A DNA stretch of 64,000 nucleotides from Pycnococcus provasolii (taxonomy: Eukaryota; Chlorophyta; Pseudoscourfieldiophyceae; Pseudoscourfieldiales; Pycnococcaceae). A program made the translations under genes and the position numbers. The notes beneath the pieces are model-generated. The model searched no databases and had not been told where the DNA came from. It worked only from the letters and a program-made list of their open reading frames with translations. Below are positions 56,501 through 64,000 of this stretch, piece by piece. The stretch is taken from NCBI GenBank assembly GCA_938743325.2, contig OW568862.1, positions 1,093,501 to 1,157,500 on the forward strand, in the 5' to 3' direction. Every line of letters starts with the position of its first letter. The stretch's first letter is position 1.

Positions 56501-57161
56501 CGTTGGCGCCCGGAGGGGGCGGGCTTAGCGGCGGCGATTCGTCGGTCGCGTTCACCTGCAGCGGCGGGATTGGTGGCGGCGCCTGTGGCGTTGGTGGCAG
56601 ACCCGGTGGCGGCGGGCTTGGCGGCGGCGGCGGGCTTGGCGGCGGGCTCGGCGGCGGCGGCGGAGGGCTCGGCGGCGGCGGGCTCGGCGGCGGCGGCGGA
56701 GCGGGGGGAGGGGGTGGCGGTGGCGAAGGTGGAGGCGGCGGTGGTGGAGGAGGAGGTGGCGGTGGTAAAGGCGGTGGTGGAGGAGGGGACGGCGGCGGTG
56801 GTGGAGAAGGCGGCGGGCTCGGCGGCGGCGGCGGACTCGCAGGCGCCCTGGGAGGTGCGCAGTTGATGACCTCGTTCTCGGCGCCGCGGCATATCACCGC
56901 CTGGCCCGGAGGTGGCGGAGGAGGAGGCGGTGGCGGAGGAGGAGGCGGCGGGCTCGGAGGCGGCGGCGGCGGCGGCGGCGGCGGCGGACTCGGAGGTGGC
57001 GGTGAGTTGACGTTCAGGCCGTAGAAGGTTCCCGCAAGCGCGTCGTCAACGATCGCTGTGGCACCGCTTGTCATCGTGCTTCCCAACACGGCGGACGCCA
57101 CGAGGCACATGACGAGCGTTCGGTGCGTGAAGTTCGTCGTCGTCGTCTTCATCATCATCAT
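53565..57161 (-). CDS. Transmembrane hydroxyproline-rich glycoprotein with EGF-like module and cytosolic EF-hand (copy B)
   Basis: 1198 residues from the first of four ATGs in a row. Signal peptide ~8-38, then FYGL as in copy A. Ser-Pro(n) tracts fill ~50-215. An EGF-like module (~222-280) reads NACEIAPCFPDVECTD and EGRTCGACP. The matrix domain (~285-620) is interrupted by a Cys-rich insert (~395-540, more than a dozen Cys) not found in copy A, and carries a RRMLQAEEP strand. More Pro tracts precede the membrane helix (WAFFVFVIILLPLLCCAGLGF, ~757-785). The cytosolic tail has PSMPSM repeats, a canonical EF-hand loop DKDKSGEVDKAE (Asp937-Glu948), SLEALFELF, and VQE/PEA repeats. Same strand and architecture as copy A 8 kb away. 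Confidence 0.85.
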   Translation of the reverse strand: MMMMKTTTTNFTHRTLVMCLVASAVLGSTMTSGATAIVDDALAGTFYGLNVNSPPPPSPPPPPPPPPPPSPPPPPPPPPPPPPPPGQAVICRGAENEVINCAPPRAPASPPPPPSPPPSPPPPPSPPPPPPLPPPPPPPPPPPPPSPPPPPPPAPPPPPSPPPPSPPPPPPSPPPSPPPPPSPPPPGLPPTPQAPPPIPPLQVNATDESPPLSPPPPGANETVCPKGMWRKAPGANCTDVNACEIAPCFPDVECTDMPAPAEGRTCGACPPLYKGNGTVCEVEDDKAFEASIVNAIKALPLDLVAVIGMAQERLGNESSAPYEQLALAHMDIKMNNFTADKFNGKLRAAFTRATASVMEVHEPSAIVTDLKPYVAALLPDPNPEESVPSVDMTFFADGACRTPFDGTPTSATVESGKCVELKKGEDGVVVKVMIADKVYIGVDETCEKAQVSQDLNCMTDGAECCPISSEGRLLFAYKTNMATEAAPGPTCDDLKFWTPDFDTTKCDAECATTPCAGLDRVAQCGGCKSGSMCFPCGKETRRMLQAEEPLPAISLTIGAVVPASEVELYVEKLDNSMASGEFVSKLKSLAPEGTIFPDPLVVGGIDSATALDDHVMETLTCATTLNAGIPPPPPPPPPPPPGGFNIRPTTTLAPFFTLPRDDQLEACSANATLKMIEDAKEISEKLASMENREEARIAADSVRRSPPPPPSLPPPPPPPPSPPPPPPSLPPPPPPPPPQKAKDAKEDPLGMGTGMDDGSFWAFFVFVIILLPLLCCAGLGFGAYMAISKGMIKMPSMPSMPSMPSMGRKKGDAYSADRPVDVEMGEWEANPTGAASADLPPPPPTGAPEGTVMGHMQTAYVPADGAMPYSSPSGGENPAFEAQEGDIDASQMTSPVMSNPTYDIDGGNGEASAADEGSSAAPLDGKSMVIDIFRIVDKDKSGEVDKAELLRALEADERLQRLMDEPARPTTDGESDTLAQVLAELAMSRVSAVSLEALFELFAERSTDEVAPTTARAGFGFDEDDGDATGAIDPVDVAELEMVEGVGDDVGRSPSMGSRAVQSEDNTPFHQRWNESGEAVPEDTAAPVQEVAEEEPEAAPVQEAIEEEAAPVQEVVEPEAPPVASPPMAGVGRPSMDTEAESSAYVEEDEVPLEAEDVAESSDPRAQALKDRHDEVEERLEDVRSAGQVQSTFEHLKP
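54960..57010 (-). repeat. Proline-codon low-complexity tracts of copy B
   Basis: Pro/Ser-Pro blocks near 54945-55055, 55230-55275, 56505-56860 and 56905-57005. Their plus-strand complements give Gly-rich shadow frames. Confidence 0.85.
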
Positions 57162-57959
57162 CACGTTCGTGCTTGATCCAAACTACTGTATGGTATGTGA
57201 ATATACAGTAGGTACGATAAGAAATAACCGAGGAGACTTAGACAAAAAGAGACTGAGGCCGCTTGATAGTGAGCACTCGTGAGGAAATGGCCTGTTTTTT
57301 TTGAATGGCCAGTTCAAGTTGTACAGTATGCAAGGTTGGGTTGAGTATTGGGAAATGGGAAGCGGCAAGCGGCCGGGAAGGCCCCGGTGTGATATTGGGA
57401 GTACAGTAGGCGCGAACACACACGTGATGTGATGTGATTGATGGGACCCACCTCCTTGCTAAACTTTACAGTAAGTTTACGAGAGTTGATGGAACTTGGA
57501 AGTAAGAAGTCCTTCTTAAAAAGGATTTCAAGGCGTTGGTTGGTTTGCTTTTGCAGAGGTTTGCAGAGTTTTGCAGAGTTTTTCATGCACAAGCAAGCAA
57601 AATGGACTTGCAAGTGACTTGCAAGGGACAAGCAAAGCAAGGCAAGCACCTTAGGAAAGACGCGAGGAAAGGCCAGTTGGTGTTGGAACTTGGACAACGT
57701 GCATAGTTTGCAAAGGTGGGTTCAAGACGATGCCAGAGGACTCACTCGCGAGGGCGGGAACATCATAAGCCATAAGGTCTTATTGGCACTTGGCAGATCC
57801 AATGAAAATGGCCGGAGGTGGTGGCCGGTGGACCTGGCAAGGCCACTCCTCGGGATGCACTCATGAACCTGTTGGTGGCCTTCCACCGGCCGCGGGCGTC
57901 TCATCAAACAACAACGCTTTCTTTTCTTTGGGATCAGAAAGAGCTTAAGATTAGTTGAC
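57162..57959. promoter_or_regulatory. Divergent intergenic region
   Basis: About 800 bp between wall glycoprotein B and the JmjC gene. Degenerate TTTGCAGAG and CAAGCAA repeats lie near 57550-57650. No gene seen. Confidence 0.5.
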
Positions 57960-59129
57960 ATGTCGTCGTCGTCGCGATCACGAGGATATTTGGCCCTGGC
58001 CCTGGCCCTGTCCGTCCTCCTCACGTGCACGACGGCGGCGGCGGCGGCGGCGGCAGCCTGGAAGACACACGCGGCCGGCCCCGCTCGTGGTGCCCCGCTC
58101 GTCGACACGTGGCAGACGCGCCTCGACGAAGACGCCGCCGCCAGGGAACCGTGGCAGAAGAAAACGTGGTCGTGTCCTGGACAGGCGGCAGACGCGCTAC
58201 AGGCAGCCGCGGCGGACAAAAGAGGAACGGCGGACACGTACGTCTTCGAAGTGGAAGACGCCGTCGACAACATGCCTAAACCAAACGAGCTTGCAGACGT
58301 CGTGGGAGCACACCAAGCGCCTGCGCTGCTAAGAAAGGCGGCCATGTGCAACGAGATCGCCATGAGACTCAGCCTCGAGTCTATGCGCATGCACATGGCA
58401 CACGAGGGCGACATCGACGTGTACACGAGCGTGCCAATGGCGAACGAGGACGCCAGGCGGATGACGTTCTCGAGCTTTCTAAGGCGAGCCGCGAACGGCG
58501 AGCGCGTCTACGTCACCGGCGCGCCAATCGCCGAGCACCTGTTCAAGCCGATCAGCGAGCACGCCTACGGCTTTGCGGAGAGAGTGCTGGCGCCCATGGG
58601 CCTGAATACGCACGTGCAGGACATCGAAATCTTCGTGCAGGCTGGAAACACGGCGACCGAGAAGCAGAACGTCGCCGTCACGCCGCTGCACCGCGACCAG
58701 GTGTCGTCGCTCCTGCTGAATGTATTCGGCTCCAAGCAAGTTCGCCTCTTCAGCCCACGAATGCGAAAACACCTGTATCCGACGCGCGATCCGAACGACG
58801 GTACGTGGGGTAGTGAGCGAAGCAAGCTGCCTGCGCCGCTCGATGACGGCGTGATGGCGTCGCTGTTCCCATGCTACGAAAATGCAAGGAGCACGCTCGT
58901 AACGCTTCATCCTGGCGACGCACTGCTCATCCCCGAAGGATGGTGGCACGAGGTGACCACCTACGGGGCGAGCGTCGCGATCTCATTCCGTTACGACGAT
59001 GCGGGCGCTGAGAGCGCGCACGAGGCGGCGCGACGTGCGGGAGATGCGCAATGGACGTGCAACTCCCATGAGCTCAGGCGTGGCGCCAACGCCGGCTGGG
59101 ACGGCCAGCGACGCGACGAGGAATTCTAG
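57960..59129 (+). CDS. Secretory-pathway JmjC/cupin_8-type protein
   Basis: 389 residues. Signal peptide at ~10-36 (YLALALALSVLLTCTTAAAA). The domain at ~165-350 is a double-stranded beta-helix of the JmjC/cupin_8 class: TFSSFLRRAANGERVYVTG opens it. PLHRDQVSSLLLNVFG supplies His244 and Asp246 of the iron triad. QVRLFSPR is the usual strand, and DALLIPEGWWHEV gives His330 as third ligand. This H-x-D...H set fits 2-oxoglutarate/Fe(II) hydroxylases such as TYW5, HIF1AN and JMJD proteins, but the signal peptide places it in the ER lumen or outside the cell. The substrate is unknown; a proline- or asparagine-hydroxylating role would suit the local wall proteins but is speculation. Confidence 0.8.
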   Translation: MSSSSRSRGYLALALALSVLLTCTTAAAAAAAAWKTHAAGPARGAPLVDTWQTRLDEDAAAREPWQKKTWSCPGQAADALQAAAADKRGTADTYVFEVEDAVDNMPKPNELADVVGAHQAPALLRKAAMCNEIAMRLSLESMRMHMAHEGDIDVYTSVPMANEDARRMTFSSFLRRAANGERVYVTGAPIAEHLFKPISEHAYGFAERVLAPMGLNTHVQDIEIFVQAGNTATEKQNVAVTPLHRDQVSSLLLNVFGSKQVRLFSPRMRKHLYPTRDPNDGTWGSERSKLPAPLDDGVMASLFPCYENARSTLVTLHPGDALLIPEGWWHEVTTYGASVAISFRYDDAGAESAHEAARRAGDAQWTCNSHELRRGANAGWDGQRRDEEF

Positions 59130-59389
59130 CCCAAAACATAGTGTGTGTGAAAATGCGATTCGTAAGTCTTACTCCAAAAAAATCCCCGCCCCCATCTCTC
59201 GCATCGTGTCACGTTCCATGTCACGCGTGGGTTGCGCGCCTCCTATTGACTCGTGCTCAGCCCGAGCTTACCCCGGCTGCCTCTTTCTGTCTTGGTCGTC
59301 ATCCTCTTTGTGTCTCGCGTCGTTCGGCCACCCAACCCTATCTCTCACTCACTCTCTCTCTCACCGTTTCTCCCCACCTAACACCTCCT

Positions 59390-62300
59390 TCACATCGCCG
59401 CTGTCGAAGTGACTGGATCGACGCAAGATGGGTTTGACAGCGCGTCAAATTCCTCCTGCGTCGACGGCGCCGGCGCTGTCGGAGGCGGATAGAAGGGGGC
59501 GTTCGGCGGCGACGCCACCTCACCACCCATCGGAAGCGGGACTCCAAAGTACGTGCCGTCGTAGCCGTAGCCGCCGTAAGCGATCGCTCCAGGGTCCGTC
59601 AGTCCGTAGACGCCGGGCGAAGGCTGCGCGTAGGTTGGACTTCCAGCAGGGTAGCCAGCGTTTGCGCCGTACGGGTCGAAAAAGCCGTATGGGCTGCTAG
59701 CACCCATGACAGCCGCTATGTACTCCGGCGATGCGGCGTAGCCGTAGTACGACGACATGTCGTACGGCATCCCGGGTGCAATTGGGGACGTCAGCGGGGA
59801 ATTCATCGGGGACATGCCTCCTCCGCCGTACTCTCCGCCGAAGTAGCCACCTGACGAGTTGGCGCGAGGGCGACGTGAGTTGTTATTCATGCCCTTCGAG
59901 CGTCCGCCGCTGTAATAGTTGCCGTTCATGCCACCGGGACTTGATCCGCGGCGTCGCATGGCGCCGCCTCCATATGCGTTCCAATCCGAAGGGGATCCGA
60001 CGGCACTGCCGCCGCCGCTGCCGCCGAGACGACCGCCAAGCCTCATAAACGTGGCTAAGCCGCCATCATCCCTATTCTTCTGCAGGTAACCTTGCGTCGT
60101 CGCATCTCCGTCTGGCGCAAGATCCTCGCAGCTTCCCAAGTTTGGGGAGAATGGCTTCGTAGGAAATCCCCCGTAATCTGACGTCGTCGTTTCGCCAATC
60201 CCAAGCGAATTGGCACGCTCGATCAGGTCACCCGCGCTCCCGCCAGCATGATGCTTGCCGTATGGCTGCCGAATTGGCATCTCCGAATGGCGTGAGCGTC
60301 GGTCAAACTTGCCGCCATATCCACGCTTGTTGTTGAAGGTCACCTGAGCGGTGCCTCGGCGCTCCAGCATATCTTCGGCAATCTTTGCGGCATGCGGGCA
60401 TTTGCGCTTAGGCGGCGGCTTAAACTCGAACGGGATGCCGCAGATCATCTGCATCCTAGCCGTGTTGATGATGGCAGCATTGTTGCTGTTGGTATTGTTG
60501 CTGTTGTCGTTATTCTTGTCAGCATCACTGGCGGCGACCTCAGCGGCAACATCTTCCTTTGTAGCAGAAGATTGTTTAGCATCCTCGGACGACTCCTCGT
60601 CGACGACGGCGGGGGCGGCGGCGGGGGCAGCGGCGGCGGCGTCGGCGTTTTCGCCCGACTCCGTGACGACGACGACGCCTCCTTCTCCTCCTCCATCCGA
60701 CGACGGCTCCTCGCCATCGGCTCTGCCCTTTGCATACGCCGATTCATCCTGCTGCTGCTCCTGCTCCGTGTGTGATTTCGTCGTAGTGTTGTGCACATCA
60801 CCCGGCTCGCGAACCTTCCCAATGCACAGCTCGCGGTATCGCACCACCGCCTTTCGGATAATCATCACGGCCATGTTGATCTGGTCGTTGCACGTGAGGC
60901 CGTGCAGAGGAGCACTGGCCCCCCCTAATCCGCCGAATGACGATGGGTACGAACGAGCCGTGTCGTTGACACCACCACCACTGCTGCCACCACCACCACG
61001 GTCACTCTCACCAGTGCGACCGCCGTACATCGCGTTTGCCATCTCATCGATTTCCTGCTGCTGCTGCTGCACGCTGGAGGAGGCTGTGCTGTCGCGATGC
61101 CCGTTCTTCGCTGTCACAACGAAGCACCGATGTGGCTCGCGGTACCCGTCGACCGTCCACGTCGTGGTGTCAATCTTGGTCGTGATCTCCACGCCAAGTT
61201 GGTTCTGCAGTGCGCGGTAGCATCGCCCACGAGGCCCGAGAACAAAGCCTGCGGCGAAGTGCGTCATGAAGATGCGAACAGCCGGCGTCATCTCAGCCGC
61301 CGCCTCGTCGCCTCCAGCGCCCTCGACCTTCGTCAACTGTGGATCCTCGTACGTCGCACTCGGCGGCAGTGACCCCATCGTGAAGAGTTCTGCCGGCTTT
61401 GAGTTGGACTTTTCACGCCCGGTAAAGTCGACGCCATTGCCGTTGCCCAGCGTGCTGATTGGCAGGTAGAACGATTGCTCGTAGAGGATTCCCTCGTCGC
61501 CCGGACGCATCACCGAGTACTCGGGCATCTGCGGCGCCTCGTCCATAATGCACGCGTAACGCTGCTGATTGCGCAGCACACGAAGCGGGATGGGCAGCTG
61601 GCGCTCCTGCAGCGAGTTGTGCGCGCAAAGCAGCACGGGATGGTTTTGGCTGCTGTCGGGCGATGCGTACGTCGTCGCCAGCTGTACGGTGTTCGTCGTG
61701 GGACGTGGAAGCGTAGACGTTCGATGATGATCAATCTCGCGCTGCTGTAGCTGCCACGATGTCGTCGTCGACGTCGTCGCATTTGCGGCAGCAGCAGCAG
61801 CAGCAGCTTGGGTGCTGGCGTGTTGGTGCTGGCTTGGATGATGATGGTGGTGATTGCGATGATGGTGATGATGATTGTGTTGGTGGCTCTGCTGCTGTTG
61901 CTTTTGGTCATCTCCTCCGTGAAGCCTCGAAGTTGGTATCGTCGCAGCGGTAGAGGAGGAAAAGAGAGAGTCGTCAGCTGCAGCAGCTGGCGCAACCGCG
62001 TGACGATACGAGCGCTGTGCCGCTCCCGCTTCCGCCGCAGCCGCATCCTTGCTGTTGCTGCTAATGTCTCCTCCTCCTTCTCCTCCTCGTGGCATGCTAG
62101 AAGTTGCAGTATCGGTCGTGTCAGCAGCTGCAGGCGAGTTGGCTCCAAGCATGCTACCAGTACTGGTGGGAAGGAAGTACATGGGCGACTCCGAGGAGTG
62201 CTTCTCGGTCGTCGGCGTCGACGATAACGTCGGCTGCTGCAGCTTCTGCTGCTGCTCCGGCGGCGCATCAGGAGCTTCGAATGGCGTGGCGCTCGGATTG

Positions 62301-62665
62301 AGACTGGCAGGCTCGGCGAGCTGCGCGTCGGTGACGACAGAGGAAGTAGGGGTAGTGGTGGCTTCTTCTGGTGCTGCTGGATGTTGAGCACATGACGATC
62401 CTTGCGATGATGACGAAGTGGTTGGCGATGTTGACGCGAGCATGATGTCGTTTGTCGTTGGTTTTGCGATCAGCTGTGCGCTTACGACGTCGATGTACGA
62501 GGGAACGACGCGGGTAGCCCAGCTGTTGTTGGCTTCAACCTTCTTGGTGATGGTGATGTGGAGGTGAACGTACTCTGGCGTCCGCTGCTGCTGCTGCTGT
62601 GGCGATGATGATGACGTTGTTGTTGTTGTTCGGGTGGCAAAAAGTTGAGGAGCAGTTGTTGACAT
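59390..62665 (-). CDS. KH-like RNA-binding protein with low-complexity arms
   Basis: 1091 residues from MSTTAPQLF; the frame upstream opens only with TTG. Residues 1-330 are low-complexity with Ser/Thr, Gln and a His-rich stretch. A KH-like core at ~455-530 has FAAGFVLGPRGRCYRALQNQLGVEI (GxxxGxxGRxxxxLQ matches the KH GxxG loop) and HRCFVVTAKNG. A ~70-residue Gln/Gly/Ser insert follows, and then INMAVMIIRKAVVRYREL, which would be the closing helix. Past that come an acidic Ala-rich arm and a Pro/Lys-Cys patch (PPPKRKCPHA). A long Gly/Tyr/Asn tail (YGGYGYDGTYFG) follows, of the prion-like type seen in granule-forming RNA-binding proteins. The KH call is by eye. Confidence 0.65.
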   Translation of the reverse strand: MSTTAPQLFATRTTTTTSSSSPQQQQQRTPEYVHLHITITKKVEANNSWATRVVPSYIDVVSAQLIAKPTTNDIMLASTSPTTSSSSQGSSCAQHPAAPEEATTTPTSSVVTDAQLAEPASLNPSATPFEAPDAPPEQQQKLQQPTLSSTPTTEKHSSESPMYFLPTSTGSMLGANSPAAADTTDTATSSMPRGGEGGGDISSNSKDAAAAEAGAAQRSYRHAVAPAAAADDSLFSSSTAATIPTSRLHGGDDQKQQQQSHQHNHHHHHRNHHHHHPSQHQHASTQAAAAAAAANATTSTTTSWQLQQREIDHHRTSTLPRPTTNTVQLATTYASPDSSQNHPVLLCAHNSLQERQLPIPLRVLRNQQRYACIMDEAPQMPEYSVMRPGDEGILYEQSFYLPISTLGNGNGVDFTGREKSNSKPAELFTMGSLPPSATYEDPQLTKVEGAGGDEAAAEMTPAVRIFMTHFAAGFVLGPRGRCYRALQNQLGVEITTKIDTTTWTVDGYREPHRCFVVTAKNGHRDSTASSSVQQQQQEIDEMANAMYGGRTGESDRGGGGSSGGGVNDTARSYPSSFGGLGGASAPLHGLTCNDQINMAVMIIRKAVVRYRELCIGKVREPGDVHNTTTKSHTEQEQQQDESAYAKGRADGEEPSSDGGGEGGVVVVTESGENADAAAAAPAAAPAVVDEESSEDAKQSSATKEDVAAEVAASDADKNNDNSNNTNSNNAAIINTARMQMICGIPFEFKPPPKRKCPHAAKIAEDMLERRGTAQVTFNNKRGYGGKFDRRSRHSEMPIRQPYGKHHAGGSAGDLIERANSLGIGETTTSDYGGFPTKPFSPNLGSCEDLAPDGDATTQGYLQKNRDDGGLATFMRLGGRLGGSGGGSAVGSPSDWNAYGGGAMRRRGSSPGGMNGNYYSGGRSKGMNNNSRRPRANSSGGYFGGEYGGGGMSPMNSPLTSPIAPGMPYDMSSYYGYAASPEYIAAVMGASSPYGFFDPYGANAGYPAGSPTYAQPSPGVYGLTDPGAIAYGGYGYDGTYFGVPLPMGGEVASPPNAPFYPPPTAPAPSTQEEFDALSNPSCVDPVTSTAAM
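61785..61900 (-). repeat. CAG/CAT-type trinucleotide runs encoding Gln, Ala and His tracts
   Basis: Runs of GCA and of ATG/GTG on the plus strand encode poly-Ala and a His-rich (HNHHHHH) segment of the KH-like protein. Confidence 0.8.
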
Positions 62666-63655
62666 AAGTTGGTGGGCGACGATCACCGTAAGCTGCGAGG
62701 AAGATGTCCACAAACGAACGCCTTCAGGCTTCAGCTCAGCGCGATCTCGGTGAGAGGTGAAGTTGTTCAAATCAGCAGCCGCGGCAGGGTTTTTTGAAAA
62801 GTGTGCTGCTGCTTGGACTCTTCAATAAAGATAAATCGAGATCTCCCTTTTTCTGTGAGTGAGTGTGGTGGTGGTGGTGGTGGTGTATGCAGCCCGATGG
62901 ACGGTGGCGGCGACGACGACGACGACGGAACGCCGAGCGAGGAGGCACTCTCACTGTCCAGATCGAATAATACTGTATCAAGATCGATGGCGTTTATTAT
63001 GACGACTCGAAGGATCGCGCCGAAGCAGATCGAACCTGAAACTGAAAATAATGAGGCGAGGGAGGGCCGGAGGGGGGGAGTTTGGAGGGGGGAAGGAAGG
63101 GAAGGGGGCGAAATGAAAATGAAAATGAAGGGACCCCCGCAGCGGCTGACTGACGGGCTACGGAATTCCCCTCTCTGTCAAATTGAACGGCTTTTGTGTT
63201 GTGTTTTTTTTCCCCTGGAGCTTGAGCTACCTACCCGAGGGAGGAGGGGGAGGGCTCAAGAGGGATCTGCTCGGGGCCTCGGGGGAGGGGGAAGCCCGAA
63301 GCAGGCTTTTCCTGCCTGGGGGAAATCCCCTAATAACGCGCGTAAAAACAAAAATTGAATCTTCTAGAGATTTGATTAGGTTTGGGACCCAACCCCGAAC
63401 GTCTAGTTTTGTTGAGGATCTCTGGTCGCTCTACGTCTAGTAGCTGTTGGAAAACGCCACTGGAGGAGGTGTGGCAGGTGGCGCCTTCGAGTGCCGCGTT
63501 ACGCTCTGCCGCGCGTAAACAGACGAAGGAGAACTTAAGGTAAACCGAAAAAGGGTGAAGGTTACACGTCAGTACGAACAAGGACAACCGCTCCTAACGC
63601 GGCTATCCCCGGGGACCTCCCCGGGGAACCTTAGGGGTCAGGAGTCTGTACGGCG
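62666..63655. other. Long spacer without a supported gene
   Basis: About 990 bp. It has a (GGT)n run near 62866-62884 and purine-rich, G-heavy stretches at 63055-63110 and 63235-63300. A CCCCGGGGACCTCCCCGGGG inverted repeat lies near 63608-63627. Several ORFs overlap but none shows family features. Confidence 0.5.
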
Positions 63656-64000
63656 TCAAGCCGTCAACCATATGCGAATTAGGGGTTGAGCCACACACCA
63701 CCCACGCCGAACAGGCGACGGTGATACGTGCATGATTTGGAAAATCGTGCACGTCGCCGTGATGGTGACTTGTACACCGAGCGTGATGGTGGTGTGGCCG
63801 CTCTGGGCTTTGGATTCACCCATCGGGATGCGGAACACCTTCGCGATCATCTGGTGTAGAATTGCGCCCGCCGTGTCCGCCTCGTCCGCTACGGCGTCGT
63901 CCTTTGCAAGCAACGCCTCCTCTAGAAGTTTGTCGGCCAGGACGAATGCGTTAGCAAACTTTTGTATCTCCTCCGGCAGAATGGGCATGTTAATCGCTTC
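63656..64000 (-). CDS. Unrecognised open frame, possibly continuing past the right edge
   Basis: An ATG at 63988 gives 110 residues, but the frame is open to the window edge, so it may be the 3' end of a larger gene. Residues 1-45 are an acidic helix (ILPEEIQKFANAF, LADKLLEEALLAKDD). Later residues include GHTTITLGVQVTITATC, a strand-like stretch. No family recognised; could be a gene end or chance. Confidence 0.3.
   Translation of the reverse strand, partial: EAINMPILPEEIQKFANAFVLADKLLEEALLAKDDAVADEADTAGAILHQMIAKVFRIPMGESKAQSGHTTITLGVQVTITATCTIFQIMHVSPSPVRRGWCVAQPLIRIWLTA

Noticed and set aside
56101-57024. Plus-strand Gly-rich frame opposite wall glycoprotein B
   Set aside because: Same shadow effect of proline codons; no domain.
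57722-58426. 234-residue minus-strand frame upstream of and overlapping the JmjC gene
   Set aside because: Overlaps the signal peptide and first 150 codons of a supported gene in antisense.

Overview
The window looks like nuclear DNA of a unicellular green alga, most likely of prasinophyte grade. The evidence is: compact, almost intron-free genes on both strands; poly(Ser-Pro-Pro) hydroxyproline-rich glycoproteins of the chlorophyte wall type; UGUAA-like poly(A) signals just after several stop codons; short TTAGGG arrays; plant/alga-type pectin acetylesterase and GT29 sialyltransferase-like proteins; and a bacterial-type class A penicillin-binding protein with a probable plastid-targeting leader. 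The genus cannot be read from the sequence alone. Many open frames begin at TTG or GTG, so starts were moved to the first sensible ATG where needed.

Layout. 0.5-11.6 kb: a ZPR1-like protein, the penicillin-binding protein, a GCNA/SprT-like DNA-protein-crosslink protease with a repeated acidic tail, proline dehydrogenase and the very-long-chain enoyl-CoA reductase. 12-24.7 kb: a coiled-coil protein that may be CCDC15-like, two convergent glycosyltransferases (one GT29), a WGR-domain protein, a self-sufficient P450-reductase fusion and a fucosyltransferase-like protein. 24.9-28.4 kb: a head-to-head pair of polyphosphate (VTC) genes. 28.8-41.4 kb: a secreted receptor-L-like protein, GPAA1, an RPUSD1-like pseudouridine synthase, an orphan small protein, a MYND-finger protein, a sugar porter, a bacterial-type cytochrome b561 and a Notum/pectin acetylesterase-like protein. 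41.8-57.2 kb: two paralogous transmembrane hydroxyproline-rich glycoproteins with cytosolic EF-hands. Between them lie an ABCG transporter (the only intron-containing gene seen), a flavoprotein fused to a CS domain, and a young but internally deleted Ty1/copia fossil. 57.9-62.7 kb: a secretory JmjC/cupin protein and a KH-like RNA-binding protein. The right edge carries one unrecognised open frame.

Themes. Cell surface and glycosylation functions are over-represented: three Golgi-type glycosyltransferases, GPI transamidase, two wall glycoproteins, a Notum-like esterase and a secreted L-domain protein. The most unusual items are the paired wall-sensor-like glycoproteins, the P450 fusion with a long unexplained leader, the plastid peptidoglycan synthase with a charged insert, the CS-flavoprotein fusion, and a recurring telo-box-like motif 55-150 bp upstream of many start codons.
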